Shown here piece by piece: positions 17,031-24,888 of a stretch of 64,000 nt of DNA (position 1 is the first letter of the stretch; each line of letters opens with the position of its first letter). The translations under genes and the position numbers were made by a program. Location: assembly GCA_039975755.1 (NCBI GenBank), contig JBDWGM010000043.1:1-64000 (forward strand), in the 5' to 3' direction. Below the pieces are notes generated by a model. The model saw nothing but the letters and a program-made list of their open reading frames with translations. It did no database searches and had not been told where the DNA came from. The stretch comes from JABSSA01 sp039975755 (GTDB lineage: Bacteria > Pseudomonadota > Alphaproteobacteria > Rhodobacterales > Rhodobacteraceae).

Positions 17031-17834
17031 TCAATCAGGTAAATTCTTTTCCTTCGTCCCAAGTGCATCGGCAAGTCGTTGAGTCGCTGATCCAGGCCGT
17101 AAAGGTTGGGGCTGGCTGTCGTCAGGCGCCCAACCGGTCAAGATCACAAGTTCGTATGTTGCTTTCACTTTGCCAGATTGCGTTGAAAAGTGTTGTGCAT
17201 AGGTCTTTGCCGCAGCCTCGAAGACAGCGCGCTTGGTCGGAATGCGCAGGCGCGCAGACAGAGCATTCGTTTCGCCCATGCAGCGCAAATCGCGCATAAC
17301 ACTGCCCAGATCCGCATATTCAACATTCTGGACAACAGAATCGGCAACCGGCAATGCAAGTCCCGCGCGTTGCAGCAATGCACCCAAGTCACGAATTTCT
17401 GCCATCGGTGCCACGCGTGCGGAAAGGCCTGAACTCACGCGGGCTTCGGCCTCGGCCAGACTGGTGCGCAGTTCTGACAAGGTTTGACCGCCCAACGCTG
17501 CGACCAAAAGCAATCCATCAGGCTGAAGCGCACGTTTGCATTGAATAAGCTGCCCTACGGGGTCATTCGCCCAGTGCAGATCAAGACTGTGGATAACAAG
17601 GTCATGCGCGGCGTGTTCCAGCGTCAACACATCCTGAGCGGGAACCACGGTCGCGTTTGGGATACGTTCAGACCAGACTTCAGGGAAAGGCGTGACGATT
17701 GCCGGCGCTGAAAATTCTTTTTTAACCATTCCCAGACGATCTTGCAGTTCGTCTGCAGCAAGAGTCTGCAAGAACATATCGGTTGCGCGGGCGCGGTTGC
17801 GGGCAAGTGCAATGGGATCAACCAAAGAATTCAT
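17031..17834 (-). CDS. SAM-dependent methyltransferase, BioC/NDUFAF5-like
   Basis: A 267-residue class I methyltransferase. It begins MNSLVDPIALARNRARA and has VIHSLDLHWANDPVGQL and LLLVAALGGQTLSELR, stretches typical of the alphaproteobacterial relatives of mitochondrial NDUFAF5 and of BioC. The SAM loop is weakly conserved. Its substrate is unknown; the mitochondrial relative modifies a complex I subunit, which is only an analogy here. The ATG at 17834 is 12 bases from the divergent comF ATG. The open frame continues to 18545, but that part is antisense to comF and not real. Confidence 0.78.
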   Translation of the reverse strand: MNSLVDPIALARNRARATDMFLQTLAADELQDRLGMVKKEFSAPAIVTPFPEVWSERIPNATVVPAQDVLTLEHAAHDLVIHSLDLHWANDPVGQLIQCKRALQPDGLLLVAALGGQTLSELRTSLAEAEARVSSGLSARVAPMAEIRDLGALLQRAGLALPVADSVVQNVEYADLGSVMRDLRCMGETNALSARLRIPTKRAVFEAAAKTYAQHFSTQSGKVKATYELVILTGWAPDDSQPQPLRPGSATQRLADALGTKEKNLPD

Positions 17835-17846
17835 GTGGCGGTACCT

Positions 17847-18587
17847 ATGAAGGAATGGCGGCAAATACAAACGGTCCTGTCGGCCATCTATCCGCCGCGC
17901 TGTTTGGCCTGTGGCGAAATGGTCGAAGATAACTTTGGTTTGTGTGGCTCGTGTTGGGGCGATACGGCGTTTATTGGCGGCACCGCTTGTGATCAATGCG
18001 GAACACCGTTGCCCGGTGATACAGCACCCGATGAACAGGTGACATGTGATGACTGCCAGCAATCGGACCGTCCATGGGATAAGGGACGCGCAGCATTTAT
18101 ATACGGTGGCATTGGCCGCAAGTTGGTTCTTTCGCTGAAACATGGGGACCGTCAAGACATTGCATATCCGGCTGCGCGTTGGCTGGCCACGGCAGGCAAA
18201 GATCTTTTGTTGGACAAAACCACCTTGATTGCGCCTGTTCCGCTTCATTGGATTCGGTTGTTGAAACGACGCTATAACCAGTCGGCCGTTCTTGCGCAGG
18301 CATTGTCGCGACAAAGCGGTATAGATTGGTGCCCTGACCTGTTGATCCGCCAACGACGGACCCCGTCCTTGGATGGAAAATCTAAAGAAGATAGGCGCGA
18401 AACGGTTAAGGGGGCTTTCGCAATACATCAAAAACGCAAACATCGCATTGTGGGTCGCGGTGTGCTTTTGATCGATGATGTGATGACGACGGGCGCAACC
18501 TTGACGGCAACCACGCAGGCTTGCCTTGATGCGGGCGCAGATCACGTCAACGTGTTGTGTCTAGCGCGCGTGGCAAAAGACGCTTAA
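17847..18587 (+). CDS. comF: ComF family phosphoribosyltransferase-like protein
   Basis: A 246-residue ComF protein, linked to DNA uptake in competent bacteria. The N-terminal zinc module has paired cysteines: CLAC (19, 22), CGSC (33, 36), CDQC (48, 51) and CDDC (67, 70). The C-terminal phosphoribosyltransferase domain contains APVPLHWIRLLKRRYNQS and the PRPP-binding motif VLLIDDVMTTGAT near residue 213. The ATG at 17847 is chosen over the longer frame to 17742, which would run over the divergent methyltransferase. It is followed after 36 bases by the glutaredoxin gene and probably heads a comF-grx-nit-marR operon. No other competence gene is present here. Confidence 0.9.
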   Translation: MKEWRQIQTVLSAIYPPRCLACGEMVEDNFGLCGSCWGDTAFIGGTACDQCGTPLPGDTAPDEQVTCDDCQQSDRPWDKGRAAFIYGGIGRKLVLSLKHGDRQDIAYPAARWLATAGKDLLLDKTTLIAPVPLHWIRLLKRRYNQSAVLAQALSRQSGIDWCPDLLIRQRRTPSLDGKSKEDRRETVKGAFAIHQKRKHRIVGRGVLLIDDVMTTGATLTATTQACLDAGADHVNVLCLARVAKDA

Positions 18588-18623
18588 ATTCCGATAATGA
18601 GTTAGTTTATTGGAGTGACCGCG

Positions 18624-18881
18624 ATGAAGTCCGTGGAAATATATACCTCGCCGTTGTGCGGCTTTTGCCATTCAGCCAAACGCCTTTTAAAGCAGAAGGG
18701 CATTATTTTTAAGGAAGTGAACGTTTTGGCGCAACCAGGACGAAAGGCTGAAATGATCACACGTGCGAATGGTGGGCGTACCGTTCCCCAGATATTCATT
18801 GGCGACACACATGTCGGCGGTTGTGACGACCTTTATGCGTTGGAACGTTCCGGCAAGCTTGATCCGCTGCTTGCGGCTTAA
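18624..18881 (+). CDS. grxC: Glutaredoxin 3
   Basis: An 85-residue dithiol glutaredoxin that reduces disulfides and glutathione adducts in the cytosol. The active site is C12-G-F-C15 (SPLCGFCHSAK), where the usual CPYC is replaced by CGFC, an accepted variant. TVPQIFI carries the cis-proline that binds glutathione, and GGCDDLYALE ends the GSH site. TTGGAG lies eight bases before the ATG at 18624. The stop codon shares a base with the start of the next gene (TAATG), so expression is coupled to the Nit-type amidase, an apt pairing if that enzyme repairs deaminated glutathione. Confidence 0.93.
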   Translation: MKSVEIYTSPLCGFCHSAKRLLKQKGIIFKEVNVLAQPGRKAEMITRANGGRTVPQIFIGDTHVGGCDDLYALERSGKLDPLLAA

Positions 18882-19711
18882 TGAAAACAGCCCTGCTTCA
18901 ACTGACATCTTCGGATAATCCGCGCGAGAATCTGGATGTGGTTCTGTCGATGATGGCGCAAGCCAAGGCAGACGGAGCAGAGTTTGTATTGACCCCAGAA
19001 GTTACAAACTGCGTGTCGATGTCGCGTGAGTTTCAAGCCAGTGTCTTGGCGACCGAAGACCAAGACACGACGCTTGTTGCATTGCGAGATGCCTCGCGAG
19101 AGCTTGGCATTCACATGTTGATTGGATCATTGGCGTTGAAAACCCAAGATCCAGACGGGCGCTTTGCCAACCGGTCGTTTTTGATTGGACCCGGTGGAGA
19201 GATTCGGGGCCGCTATGACAAAATTCACATGTTTGATGTGGATATCGACGAAACAGAGACGTTTCGCGAATCTGCTGGATACCGTCCCGGAACCCAGGCG
19301 GTTGTTGCCGATGCAGATTTTGGCAAGGTCGGGATGTGTGTTTGCTACGACATGCGGTTTCCGCATCTTGCACAGTCTCTTGCCGAAGCGGGTGCAAATA
19401 TACTGACATATCCGGCGGCTTTTTCGCCTGTCACAGGGGCTGCGCATTGGCATTCATTGTTGCGCGCGCGGGCCATTGAAACAGGCAGCTGGGTCTTGGC
19501 ACCAGCGCAAACAGGCACACATGCAACGCAGCAATCTGCTGTCAGAAAGACCTTTGGTCACAGCCTTGCTGTGGCACCTTGGGGCGAAGTCATACTTGAC
19601 GCGGGCACAGAGCCCGGAGTTTATACATTCGATCTCAATATGGAAAAGGTCGCCGAAGCCCGCAAGCGCGTCCCTGCCTTGCAAAACAAAAGATCCTTCG
19701 ACGGCCCTTGA
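18881..19711 (+). CDS. Carbon-nitrogen hydrolase (Nit1/deaminated glutathione amidase-like)
   Basis: A 276-residue nitrilase-superfamily amidase with the full catalytic triad: E40 (LTPEVTN), K114 (GRYDKIHMFD) and C155 (GMCVCYDMRFPHLA). The CYDMRFP context and DKIHMFDVD are typical of the Nit1/NIT2 branch, whose best-studied members hydrolyse deaminated glutathione or omega-amides. Its position, overlapping a glutaredoxin gene by one base, agrees with a glutathione-repair role, but that link is inference. The ATG is fixed by the TAATG overlap. Confidence 0.88.
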   Translation: MKTALLQLTSSDNPRENLDVVLSMMAQAKADGAEFVLTPEVTNCVSMSREFQASVLATEDQDTTLVALRDASRELGIHMLIGSLALKTQDPDGRFANRSFLIGPGGEIRGRYDKIHMFDVDIDETETFRESAGYRPGTQAVVADADFGKVGMCVCYDMRFPHLAQSLAEAGANILTYPAAFSPVTGAAHWHSLLRARAIETGSWVLAPAQTGTHATQQSAVRKTFGHSLAVAPWGEVILDAGTEPGVYTFDLNMEKVAEARKRVPALQNKRSFDGP

Positions 19712-19719
19712 TCGGGTCT

Positions 19720-20163
19720 ATGAGCACTGAAAGACAAGCATTGGCTATTTCGCTGTTCAGCGAAATTCTGGCGGCGGACCAAATGGTGCGTAACCGTATC
19801 AGCCGCGTGTTGCCTAAAGGTATGGAGATTTCCCATTTCAGTGTCTTGAATCATTTGGTCTGGCACGGTGATGAACGTACGCCCGCGCAGTTGGCGGAAA
19901 CCTTCAATGTCACGCGTGGCGCCATGACCAATACGCTGTCGAAACTCGAATGGGCCGGATATGTGCATATTCGCCCAGATTGGGATGATGCGCGGCGCAA
20001 AATGGTGGCGATCAGCCCGGCGGGGCGCAAAGCCCGCGAACAGGCTTTGACCGCAATCACCCCTATGGTGTCAGACGTAATCAAAGAGCTTGGCGATGAC
20101 CAAGTCCGCGAAACATTGCCCATTTTACGTGGTCTTCGGCGCACGTTGTCAGAAAAAAACTAA
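19720..20163 (+). CDS. MarR family transcriptional regulator
   Basis: A 147-residue winged-helix regulator. Residues about 45-100 hold the DNA-binding part: FSVLNHLVWHGDERTPAQL, then AETFNVTRGAMTNTLSKLEWAGYV (recognition helix), then the wing RPDWDDARRKMVAISPAGR. It follows the amidase by eight bases and is probably part of the same operon. Its 3' end overlaps the convergent GST gene by four bases. The ligand and targets are unknown. Some family members sense phenolics or oxidants, which would suit the glutathione-related neighbours. Confidence 0.88.
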   Translation: MSTERQALAISLFSEILAADQMVRNRISRVLPKGMEISHFSVLNHLVWHGDERTPAQLAETFNVTRGAMTNTLSKLEWAGYVHIRPDWDDARRKMVAISPAGRKAREQALTAITPMVSDVIKELGDDQVRETLPILRGLRRTLSEKN

Positions 20164-20762
20164 CCTTGCGGGACGGTTGCACGCATGGATTCACGGCCCG
20201 AAAACCGTTCAAACCAATTCGCCAAGCCGTCTCGACCAACACGCCAATTGCGCGCATCGTGACGGAAATCCAGATATCCAAGGGCAGAGGCAACAGCGAT
20301 GTGCCCAATATCCAATGGGGCTTCTAGGTGGCTCAACCATCGGCTGTTCAAAGCATTCAATGCGCCTTCAACCTTGATCCATTGGTTTTCGATCCATTCT
20401 ACCGATTGTTTTTCTTCGGGACGAAAGCGTGCCTCGTAAATCATCAAAACGGCCGCGTCCATTAAGGCGTCAGCCGTCGATTCCAAAACCAAACTGTCCC
20501 AACCGTTTTCCGGGTAAAGGCCCGCGCCCGCACGGGCATCGAAAAATCGACAGATGACACGGCTGTCATACAATGTTGGGCCTTCGTCACGGACAAGAGC
20601 CGGAATTTTACCCACTGGATTTGCAGCTTTCAGTGCCGCTTCGGTGCTACCGATTCCTGCTTGGACCGATTGCATCACGACATCATCAATCTGTTTGGTC
20701 TCGTGCAGCAGGACGAGAACCTTGCGCACAAATGGGGACGCAGGTGACATCAGCAGTTTCAT
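20160..20762 (-). CDS. Glutathione S-transferase family protein
   Basis: A 200-residue GST. The thioredoxin-like N-terminal domain begins MKLLMSPASPFVRKVLVLLHE, with a serine-rich active-site region (SPASPFVRKV) and NPVGKIPAL, whose cis-proline contacts glutathione; LYDSRVICRFFD completes the G-site. The C-terminal helical domain follows. The start has GGAGGA directly upstream. It probably forms a unit with the PaiB-like gene upstream (30 bases). The substrate is unspecified; detoxification is typical for the family. Confidence 0.9.
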   Translation of the reverse strand: MKLLMSPASPFVRKVLVLLHETKQIDDVVMQSVQAGIGSTEAALKAANPVGKIPALVRDEGPTLYDSRVICRFFDARAGAGLYPENGWDSLVLESTADALMDAAVLMIYEARFRPEEKQSVEWIENQWIKVEGALNALNSRWLSHLEAPLDIGHIAVASALGYLDFRHDARNWRVGRDGLANWFERFSGRESMRATVPQG

Positions 20763-20792
20763 AGGAATCCTCCGAGCGGTGTTTAGACGAAG

Positions 20793-21410
20793 CTAGGCGC
20801 CTCGCATCAGAGCTGCAAGCAGGCTTAGGTCAGTGCCTTGCCCATATGCCTCGACTTTGTCCGCAGCATTCTGGCGCACCGCATCGGGTTTGTTTTGGTT
20901 CAGCTTCCAAGTGCCATCGATTTTGGTCACGGCCATGCGGCACGGCACAATCTGGCGCATCATGCTTTCCATGACACCCTCGGACATTTTGGAGCTGGTC
21001 CACGGGGTCTTTGGTTCCAGCATCTTTTCGAAATGCGCGGATTGGCGATCCAAAAGATCGTGCAATTGATCTTGGGGCATCAGTTCGATTGTGCCCCAGA
21101 CGTGCACAGCGACATAATTCCATGTGGGGACTTGGTCGTCTGCTTTGTACCAATCAGGCGATACATAACTGTCGGGTCCACTGACGGCTACGCGCGTGGA
21201 TGCAGACCCTGCACGCAAAGCACGTGCGATTGGGTTAGACCGCACCAAATGACACTCTAACACGGCGCCGTCTTCAGACAGTAAAAAAGGGATATGCGCC
21301 ATCAAAGGGCCGTCCGCGCCATTTATAGCCATCACGCCAAATCCTCGTTCGCGCGCGTATTTGACATTGCGGGCCTCAGATTCGGTATGAAAGATCGGAT
21401 TCGGATGCAT
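20793..21410 (-). CDS. PaiB-like FMN-binding protein
   Basis: A 205-residue protein of the PaiB family (FMN-binding split barrel). Conserved stretches are MHPNPIFHTE at the start, SGPDSYVSPDWY, VPTWNYVAVHVWG and, near the end, WKLNQNKP. In Bacillus, PaiB with PaiA affects sporulation and degradative enzymes. In proteobacteria the role is unclear, and oxidoreductase activity on flavin-linked substrates is equally possible. It lies directly upstream of the GST gene on the same strand. Confidence 0.85.
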   Translation of the reverse strand: MHPNPIFHTESEARNVKYARERGFGVMAINGADGPLMAHIPFLLSEDGAVLECHLVRSNPIARALRAGSASTRVAVSGPDSYVSPDWYKADDQVPTWNYVAVHVWGTIELMPQDQLHDLLDRQSAHFEKMLEPKTPWTSSKMSEGVMESMMRQIVPCRMAVTKIDGTWKLNQNKPDAVRQNAADKVEAYGQGTDLSLLAALMRGA

Positions 21411-21478
21411 CGGGCGGCTCCTGACTGACTTACCTCTTCCTTGCCAACCGCAACCTGCATTGGCAAGGCGTCAGGCTT

Positions 21479-22171
21479 TTATCCCAAGTATGATTTCAAA
21501 GCGGGATGCGGATTCGCCAGAAGATGTTCCGCGGGTGCTGGGGCATGTGCGACGCCATCATCCAGAAAGATGATGTCTTGTGCGATGTGTTTGGCGTCGT
21601 CAGGGTGATGTGTGACCATCAACATTGTGGCCTGCGTTTCATCCAAAACATCGCTGACCAGATTCAGCATTTCTTGGCGCAAGGCGGGCCCAAGTGCCGA
21701 AAAGGGTTCATCCAGTAGCAAAAGCGGTTTGCGTTGTAGCAATATGCGCGCCAGTGCGGCACGGCCTTGTTGACCGCCGGAAACCTGACCGGGTTTGCGG
21801 TTCTCAAGTCCGGATAGGCCGACACGTTTCAGTACCGTGTGTGCACGGTCGCGTTCTTCAGAAGTCAGTTTCAACGTAGGTCGCAGCCCAAGCGACACGT
21901 TCTGTTCCAGCGTTAAGGCCGGGAACAAGTTGCCGTCTTGAAACAACATAGCGATATCGCGATTGGCTGGATTGGCTTGGGTTATGTCCGCACCGTCCAG
22001 TGTAATTTGGCCCTGTGCGACATCCTCAAACCCTGCGATAGCACCAATTAGGGTCGATTTTCCGGCACCGGACGGCCCGATGACGACTGTGCGACTGCCA
22101 CTTTTTACGGACCAATTTGCGCGCAACGAAAAGGCGTCGTGTTGAACAAGCAGGTTTTTAACTGTCAGCAT
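21479..22171 (-). CDS. thiQ: Thiamine ABC transporter, ATPase
   Basis: A 230-residue ATPase that powers thiamine/TPP uptake with ThiP and ThiB. Motifs are Walker A GPSGAGKST, signature VSGGQQGRAALAR, Walker B LLLLDEPFSALGP and H-loop VTHHPDD. The D-loop SALGP, in place of SALDP, is seen in ThiQ proteins. The ATG at 22171 lies inside the end of thiP, a 14-base overlap, so translation is coupled. It is the last gene of the TPP-riboswitch-controlled thiBPQ operon. Confidence 0.93.
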   Translation of the reverse strand: MLTVKNLLVQHDAFSLRANWSVKSGSRTVVIGPSGAGKSTLIGAIAGFEDVAQGQITLDGADITQANPANRDIAMLFQDGNLFPALTLEQNVSLGLRPTLKLTSEERDRAHTVLKRVGLSGLENRKPGQVSGGQQGRAALARILLQRKPLLLLDEPFSALGPALRQEMLNLVSDVLDETQATMLMVTHHPDDAKHIAQDIIFLDDGVAHAPAPAEHLLANPHPALKSYLG

Positions 22172-23705
22172 TGGCGCGCCCCCAGCGGTCAAATAACAGG
22201 AACAGTGTGAAAGCCAGCGCTAAAAGGATCAGTGCTGCACCAGCCGCCGCATCGACGCGATAGGCGCCCATCAATCGATACATTTGCAACGGCAATGTGG
22301 CCCGATCAGGGTCTGCAAACAACGCGATGACGCCCAGATCACCAACAGACAACGCGGCAGCAAGACCAAGGGAAAACCCCAAAGGAGCGCGCATACGCGG
22401 CCAAAGCACGTATCGCCATATCACGCCATGGGGCAGGTTGAGTGATTGGGCAAGCTGCCCATGATCGGCAATCGCGGATCGCACCGCAGGCGCCAGCATT
22501 CGAATTGCAAAAGGAAGCGCCATCAACGCGTTCACAAAGGCAGTTACGGGCAAGGCAACAGTCTGCGGATTGATCACCGGGTTGATCAGGATGAACCAAC
22601 CCGTGCCGATCATCAGGGGTGATGCGGCAAGTCCCAATAGGCTTGTGGCTTCGATCCCGCTGCGTTTGCGACTGCCCATCCATGCGGCCAATGGCAACAC
22701 TAGGATTGTCAGAACAACCACAGACACGAAGGCCACATAGAGGGATGCAGCGGCGGATCGCCAGACACTGACAGGAACGTCCGGCAATCCGGTCAGACCC
22801 GAAAGAACGATCGCACTGAGCGGGACAATCAAAAAGGCGGTGGCCAGTCCAAGCCAGACATAATCCACCCACGCAGGTGTCGTGTCCCAACGTTGGACGG
22901 GCCGGTTCAACCCACCTTCAGCGAAAGACAGGGGGATCAACAGCAACGCGATTGCGGCGGCGCATCCCGCGATACCCAATTGATAGATGGACAAAAGGGC
23001 GGCGCGCCCAAGGTCAAAATCGAACCGAAAGGCTTGATAGATGGCAAGTTCGATGGTTGTCGCCCGTGGGCCGCCACCTAATGTCAAAGCCACGGCGAAA
23101 CTGGTCAGGCAAATCGCAAAAATCAGCGCGAACGCACCGGGGACGGCTTTGCGTAACATTGGCCATTCTATGACGCGAAACACCGCTTTAGGGCCGAAAT
23201 CAAGCAATGCGGCGGTTCGAAACCGTTCGGCGGGGATATCGTTCCAACCTTGCAGGATAAGACGTACGGCCAGTGGTAGATTGAAAAACACATGCGCAAT
23301 CACGACGCCATGAAGACCGTAGATTGAAACCGGCTCCATCCCCATTGTGCCAAGGATTGAACTGATCCAACCCGCACGTCCAAAGACGGTTAGCAACCCG
23401 AACACTGCAACGATGACCGGTAGAATAAAGGGCGCACCCATCAGCGTAATCAATGCGGAACGCCCTCGGAACCGGCGACGCGCCAAGGCTCGTGCAGCCG
23501 GTATCGCCAAGGCGACACTGAACGCGGCACTTAGAAAGGATTGAACAAGGGTAAACTGAATTGCGGCCCAATCTCCGGGCCCAAGTTGCAGCTTACCCTC
23601 TGCTGTTGCGCCAACAGCAATCAAAGCCGCAAGGATTGGCCCCACCACAGCACAAAGCGCGATAGGGCCAGTCCATTTGCTTAGTTGGAGAGCGCGTTGA
23701 GCCAT
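22158..23705 (-). CDS. thiP: Thiamine/thiamine pyrophosphate ABC transporter permease
   Basis: A 515-residue inner-membrane permease of the fused (double) type, with two permease halves of about six helices each, as in other ThiP proteins. EAA-like loops can be seen around WNDIPAERFRTAALLDFGP in the first half and around SLNLPHGVIWRYVLWPRM in the second. The start ATG at 23705 overlaps the thiB end by 25 bases and the end overlaps thiQ. The order thiB-thiP-thiQ and the TPP riboswitch upstream settle the substrate as thiamine or its phosphate. Confidence 0.94.
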   Translation of the reverse strand: MAQRALQLSKWTGPIALCAVVGPILAALIAVGATAEGKLQLGPGDWAAIQFTLVQSFLSAAFSVALAIPAARALARRRFRGRSALITLMGAPFILPVIVAVFGLLTVFGRAGWISSILGTMGMEPVSIYGLHGVVIAHVFFNLPLAVRLILQGWNDIPAERFRTAALLDFGPKAVFRVIEWPMLRKAVPGAFALIFAICLTSFAVALTLGGGPRATTIELAIYQAFRFDFDLGRAALLSIYQLGIAGCAAAIALLLIPLSFAEGGLNRPVQRWDTTPAWVDYVWLGLATAFLIVPLSAIVLSGLTGLPDVPVSVWRSAAASLYVAFVSVVVLTILVLPLAAWMGSRKRSGIEATSLLGLAASPLMIGTGWFILINPVINPQTVALPVTAFVNALMALPFAIRMLAPAVRSAIADHGQLAQSLNLPHGVIWRYVLWPRMRAPLGFSLGLAAALSVGDLGVIALFADPDRATLPLQMYRLMGAYRVDAAAGAALILLALAFTLFLLFDRWGRANADS

Positions 23706-24661
23706 TCTGACAATGCTTCTTCGCGCAGTGCGGGGACATCATTTGCAGGCAGCAACAACGCTTTTTCTGGCGTGACCAAGGTTTCGAACCCTTCGGGCAG
23801 TCCGCCGGTGGGTGTGACCGACGGGTACATCCAGTTAGTTGTTGGGATAATTTCCTGAAACGCTTCGGACACCATGAATTCCAGAAATTGATCGGCGAGC
23901 TCGGGTTGATCAGAGCTGGCCAATTTCCCAGCGACTTCGATTTGCAGATAGTGGCCTTCATCAAATGCGGCTGCCGCTTTTGTTGAATCGCTTTCGGCGA
24001 TCAGGTGGTAAGCGGGCGATGTTGTGTAACTTAGCACAAGGTCGGCTTCGCCATCCAAAAACAGCCCGTAAGCTTCGGACCAGCCTTTGGTTACGGTCAC
24101 GATATTGTCTGCCAGATCTGCCCAGATGGCTGGCGCTTCGTCGCCATAGGCCGATTTGACCCATAATAGCAGACCCAAACCGGGCGTGGATGACCGGGGA
24201 TCTTGGATGATAATTTTGGCGTCGCTGCTGGCCAGTGTTTTGAAATCAGTGGGGGCCGTCGCATCGACATTGTGAACGAATGCAAAATATCCCCAGTCGA
24301 ATGGAACGAACGTGGAATCCGCCCATTCGATTGGCAGTGCATAATCGGCTTTGACAGTATGCTGCGCGAACAGGCCTGTTTCTACTGCTGCTGCTGTTAG
24401 GTTTGTATCCAGCCCCAACACGATATCAGCCTCTGAACGCGCACCTTCCAGCTTGAGACGCGCCAACAGGGCAGCGCCATCACCCGCGCCGACAAATTGC
24501 AAATCGCAATTGCAGATTTCTTCAAACGCCGTTTCAACCGCCGGACCAGGGCCCCATTCGGTGACAAAGCTGTCATAGGCGTAAACTGTCAGTACGGGGG
24601 TTTCCGCGAGTGCTGTTGTTGCTCCGAGGATCGAAGCCGCAGCAAGGGTCAGATGTTTCAT
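23681..24661 (-). CDS. thiB: Thiamine-binding periplasmic protein
   Basis: A 326-residue solute-binding protein. It begins with a signal peptide (MKHLTLAAASILGATTALA) and continues ETPVLTVYAYDSFVTEWGPG, the usual ThiB N-terminus; DIVLGLDTNL, FVPFDWGYFAF and LVLSYTTSPAYH are characteristic of TbpA/ThiB. The ATG at 24661 has GGAG upstream, which can be hidden in a hairpin linked to the TPP riboswitch. An open frame runs back to 24889 through the riboswitch and is not coding. Confidence 0.95.
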   Translation of the reverse strand: MKHLTLAAASILGATTALAETPVLTVYAYDSFVTEWGPGPAVETAFEEICNCDLQFVGAGDGAALLARLKLEGARSEADIVLGLDTNLTAAAVETGLFAQHTVKADYALPIEWADSTFVPFDWGYFAFVHNVDATAPTDFKTLASSDAKIIIQDPRSSTPGLGLLLWVKSAYGDEAPAIWADLADNIVTVTKGWSEAYGLFLDGEADLVLSYTTSPAYHLIAESDSTKAAAAFDEGHYLQIEVAGKLASSDQPELADQFLEFMVSEAFQEIIPTTNWMYPSVTPTGGLPEGFETLVTPEKALLLPANDVPALREEALSEWLNALSN

Positions 24662-24663
24662 GT

Positions 24664-24700
24664 CTTTCTCCAAGGTGCAGCGGTGGGGCAGTCTGGAGAA
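24664..24700 (-). promoter_or_regulatory. Ribosome-binding-site sequestering hairpin of thiB
   Basis: TGGAGAA containing the thiB Shine-Dalgarno (minus strand; plus positions 24666-24672) can pair perfectly with TTCTCCA (plus positions 24694-24700), which lies between the riboswitch aptamer and the gene. This is the layout expected of a translational expression platform. Confidence 0.65.
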
Positions 24701-24707
24701 TATCCAT

Positions 24708-24788
24708 ACCTTCCCTCCGCCGGTGTTATCCGGTTCAGGTTCAACGGGTTCGCATTTGCATCTCAACCCATGGCGGGTACCCCGAGGT
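24708..24788 (-). promoter_or_regulatory. TPP riboswitch (THI element)
   Basis: Read on the minus strand, the aptamer shows CGGGGTACCC, then GGGTTGAGATG (the conserved CUGAGA-type pyrimidine-sensing loop, here TTGAGA), then ACCCGTTGAACCTGAACCGG and CACCGGCGGAGGGAA, the conserved pyrophosphate-sensing helix. It lies about 50 bases upstream of thiB, so thiamine uptake is expected to fall when intracellular TPP is high. Confidence 0.93.
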
Positions 24789-24888
24789 AGGTGTGTTGAT
24801 AAAGAGCCTTTGCATAGACCACAAGACACCAGGTCTTGAGCGTCCCGGCTTGCGCCGCTATGCCCTGTCACAAGAGGAGCCTGTGCCA

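Noticed and set aside
17835..18545. Minus-strand frame extending the methyltransferase to 504 residues
   Set aside because: It lies antisense to comF, whose cysteine and PRPP motifs are clear, and it shows no protein family similarity. The methyltransferase starts at 17834.
24610..24888. N-terminal extension of aroC
   Set aside because: It runs antisense through the TPP riboswitch and thiB start; the chorismate synthase N-terminus begins at 24889 after AGAGGAG.
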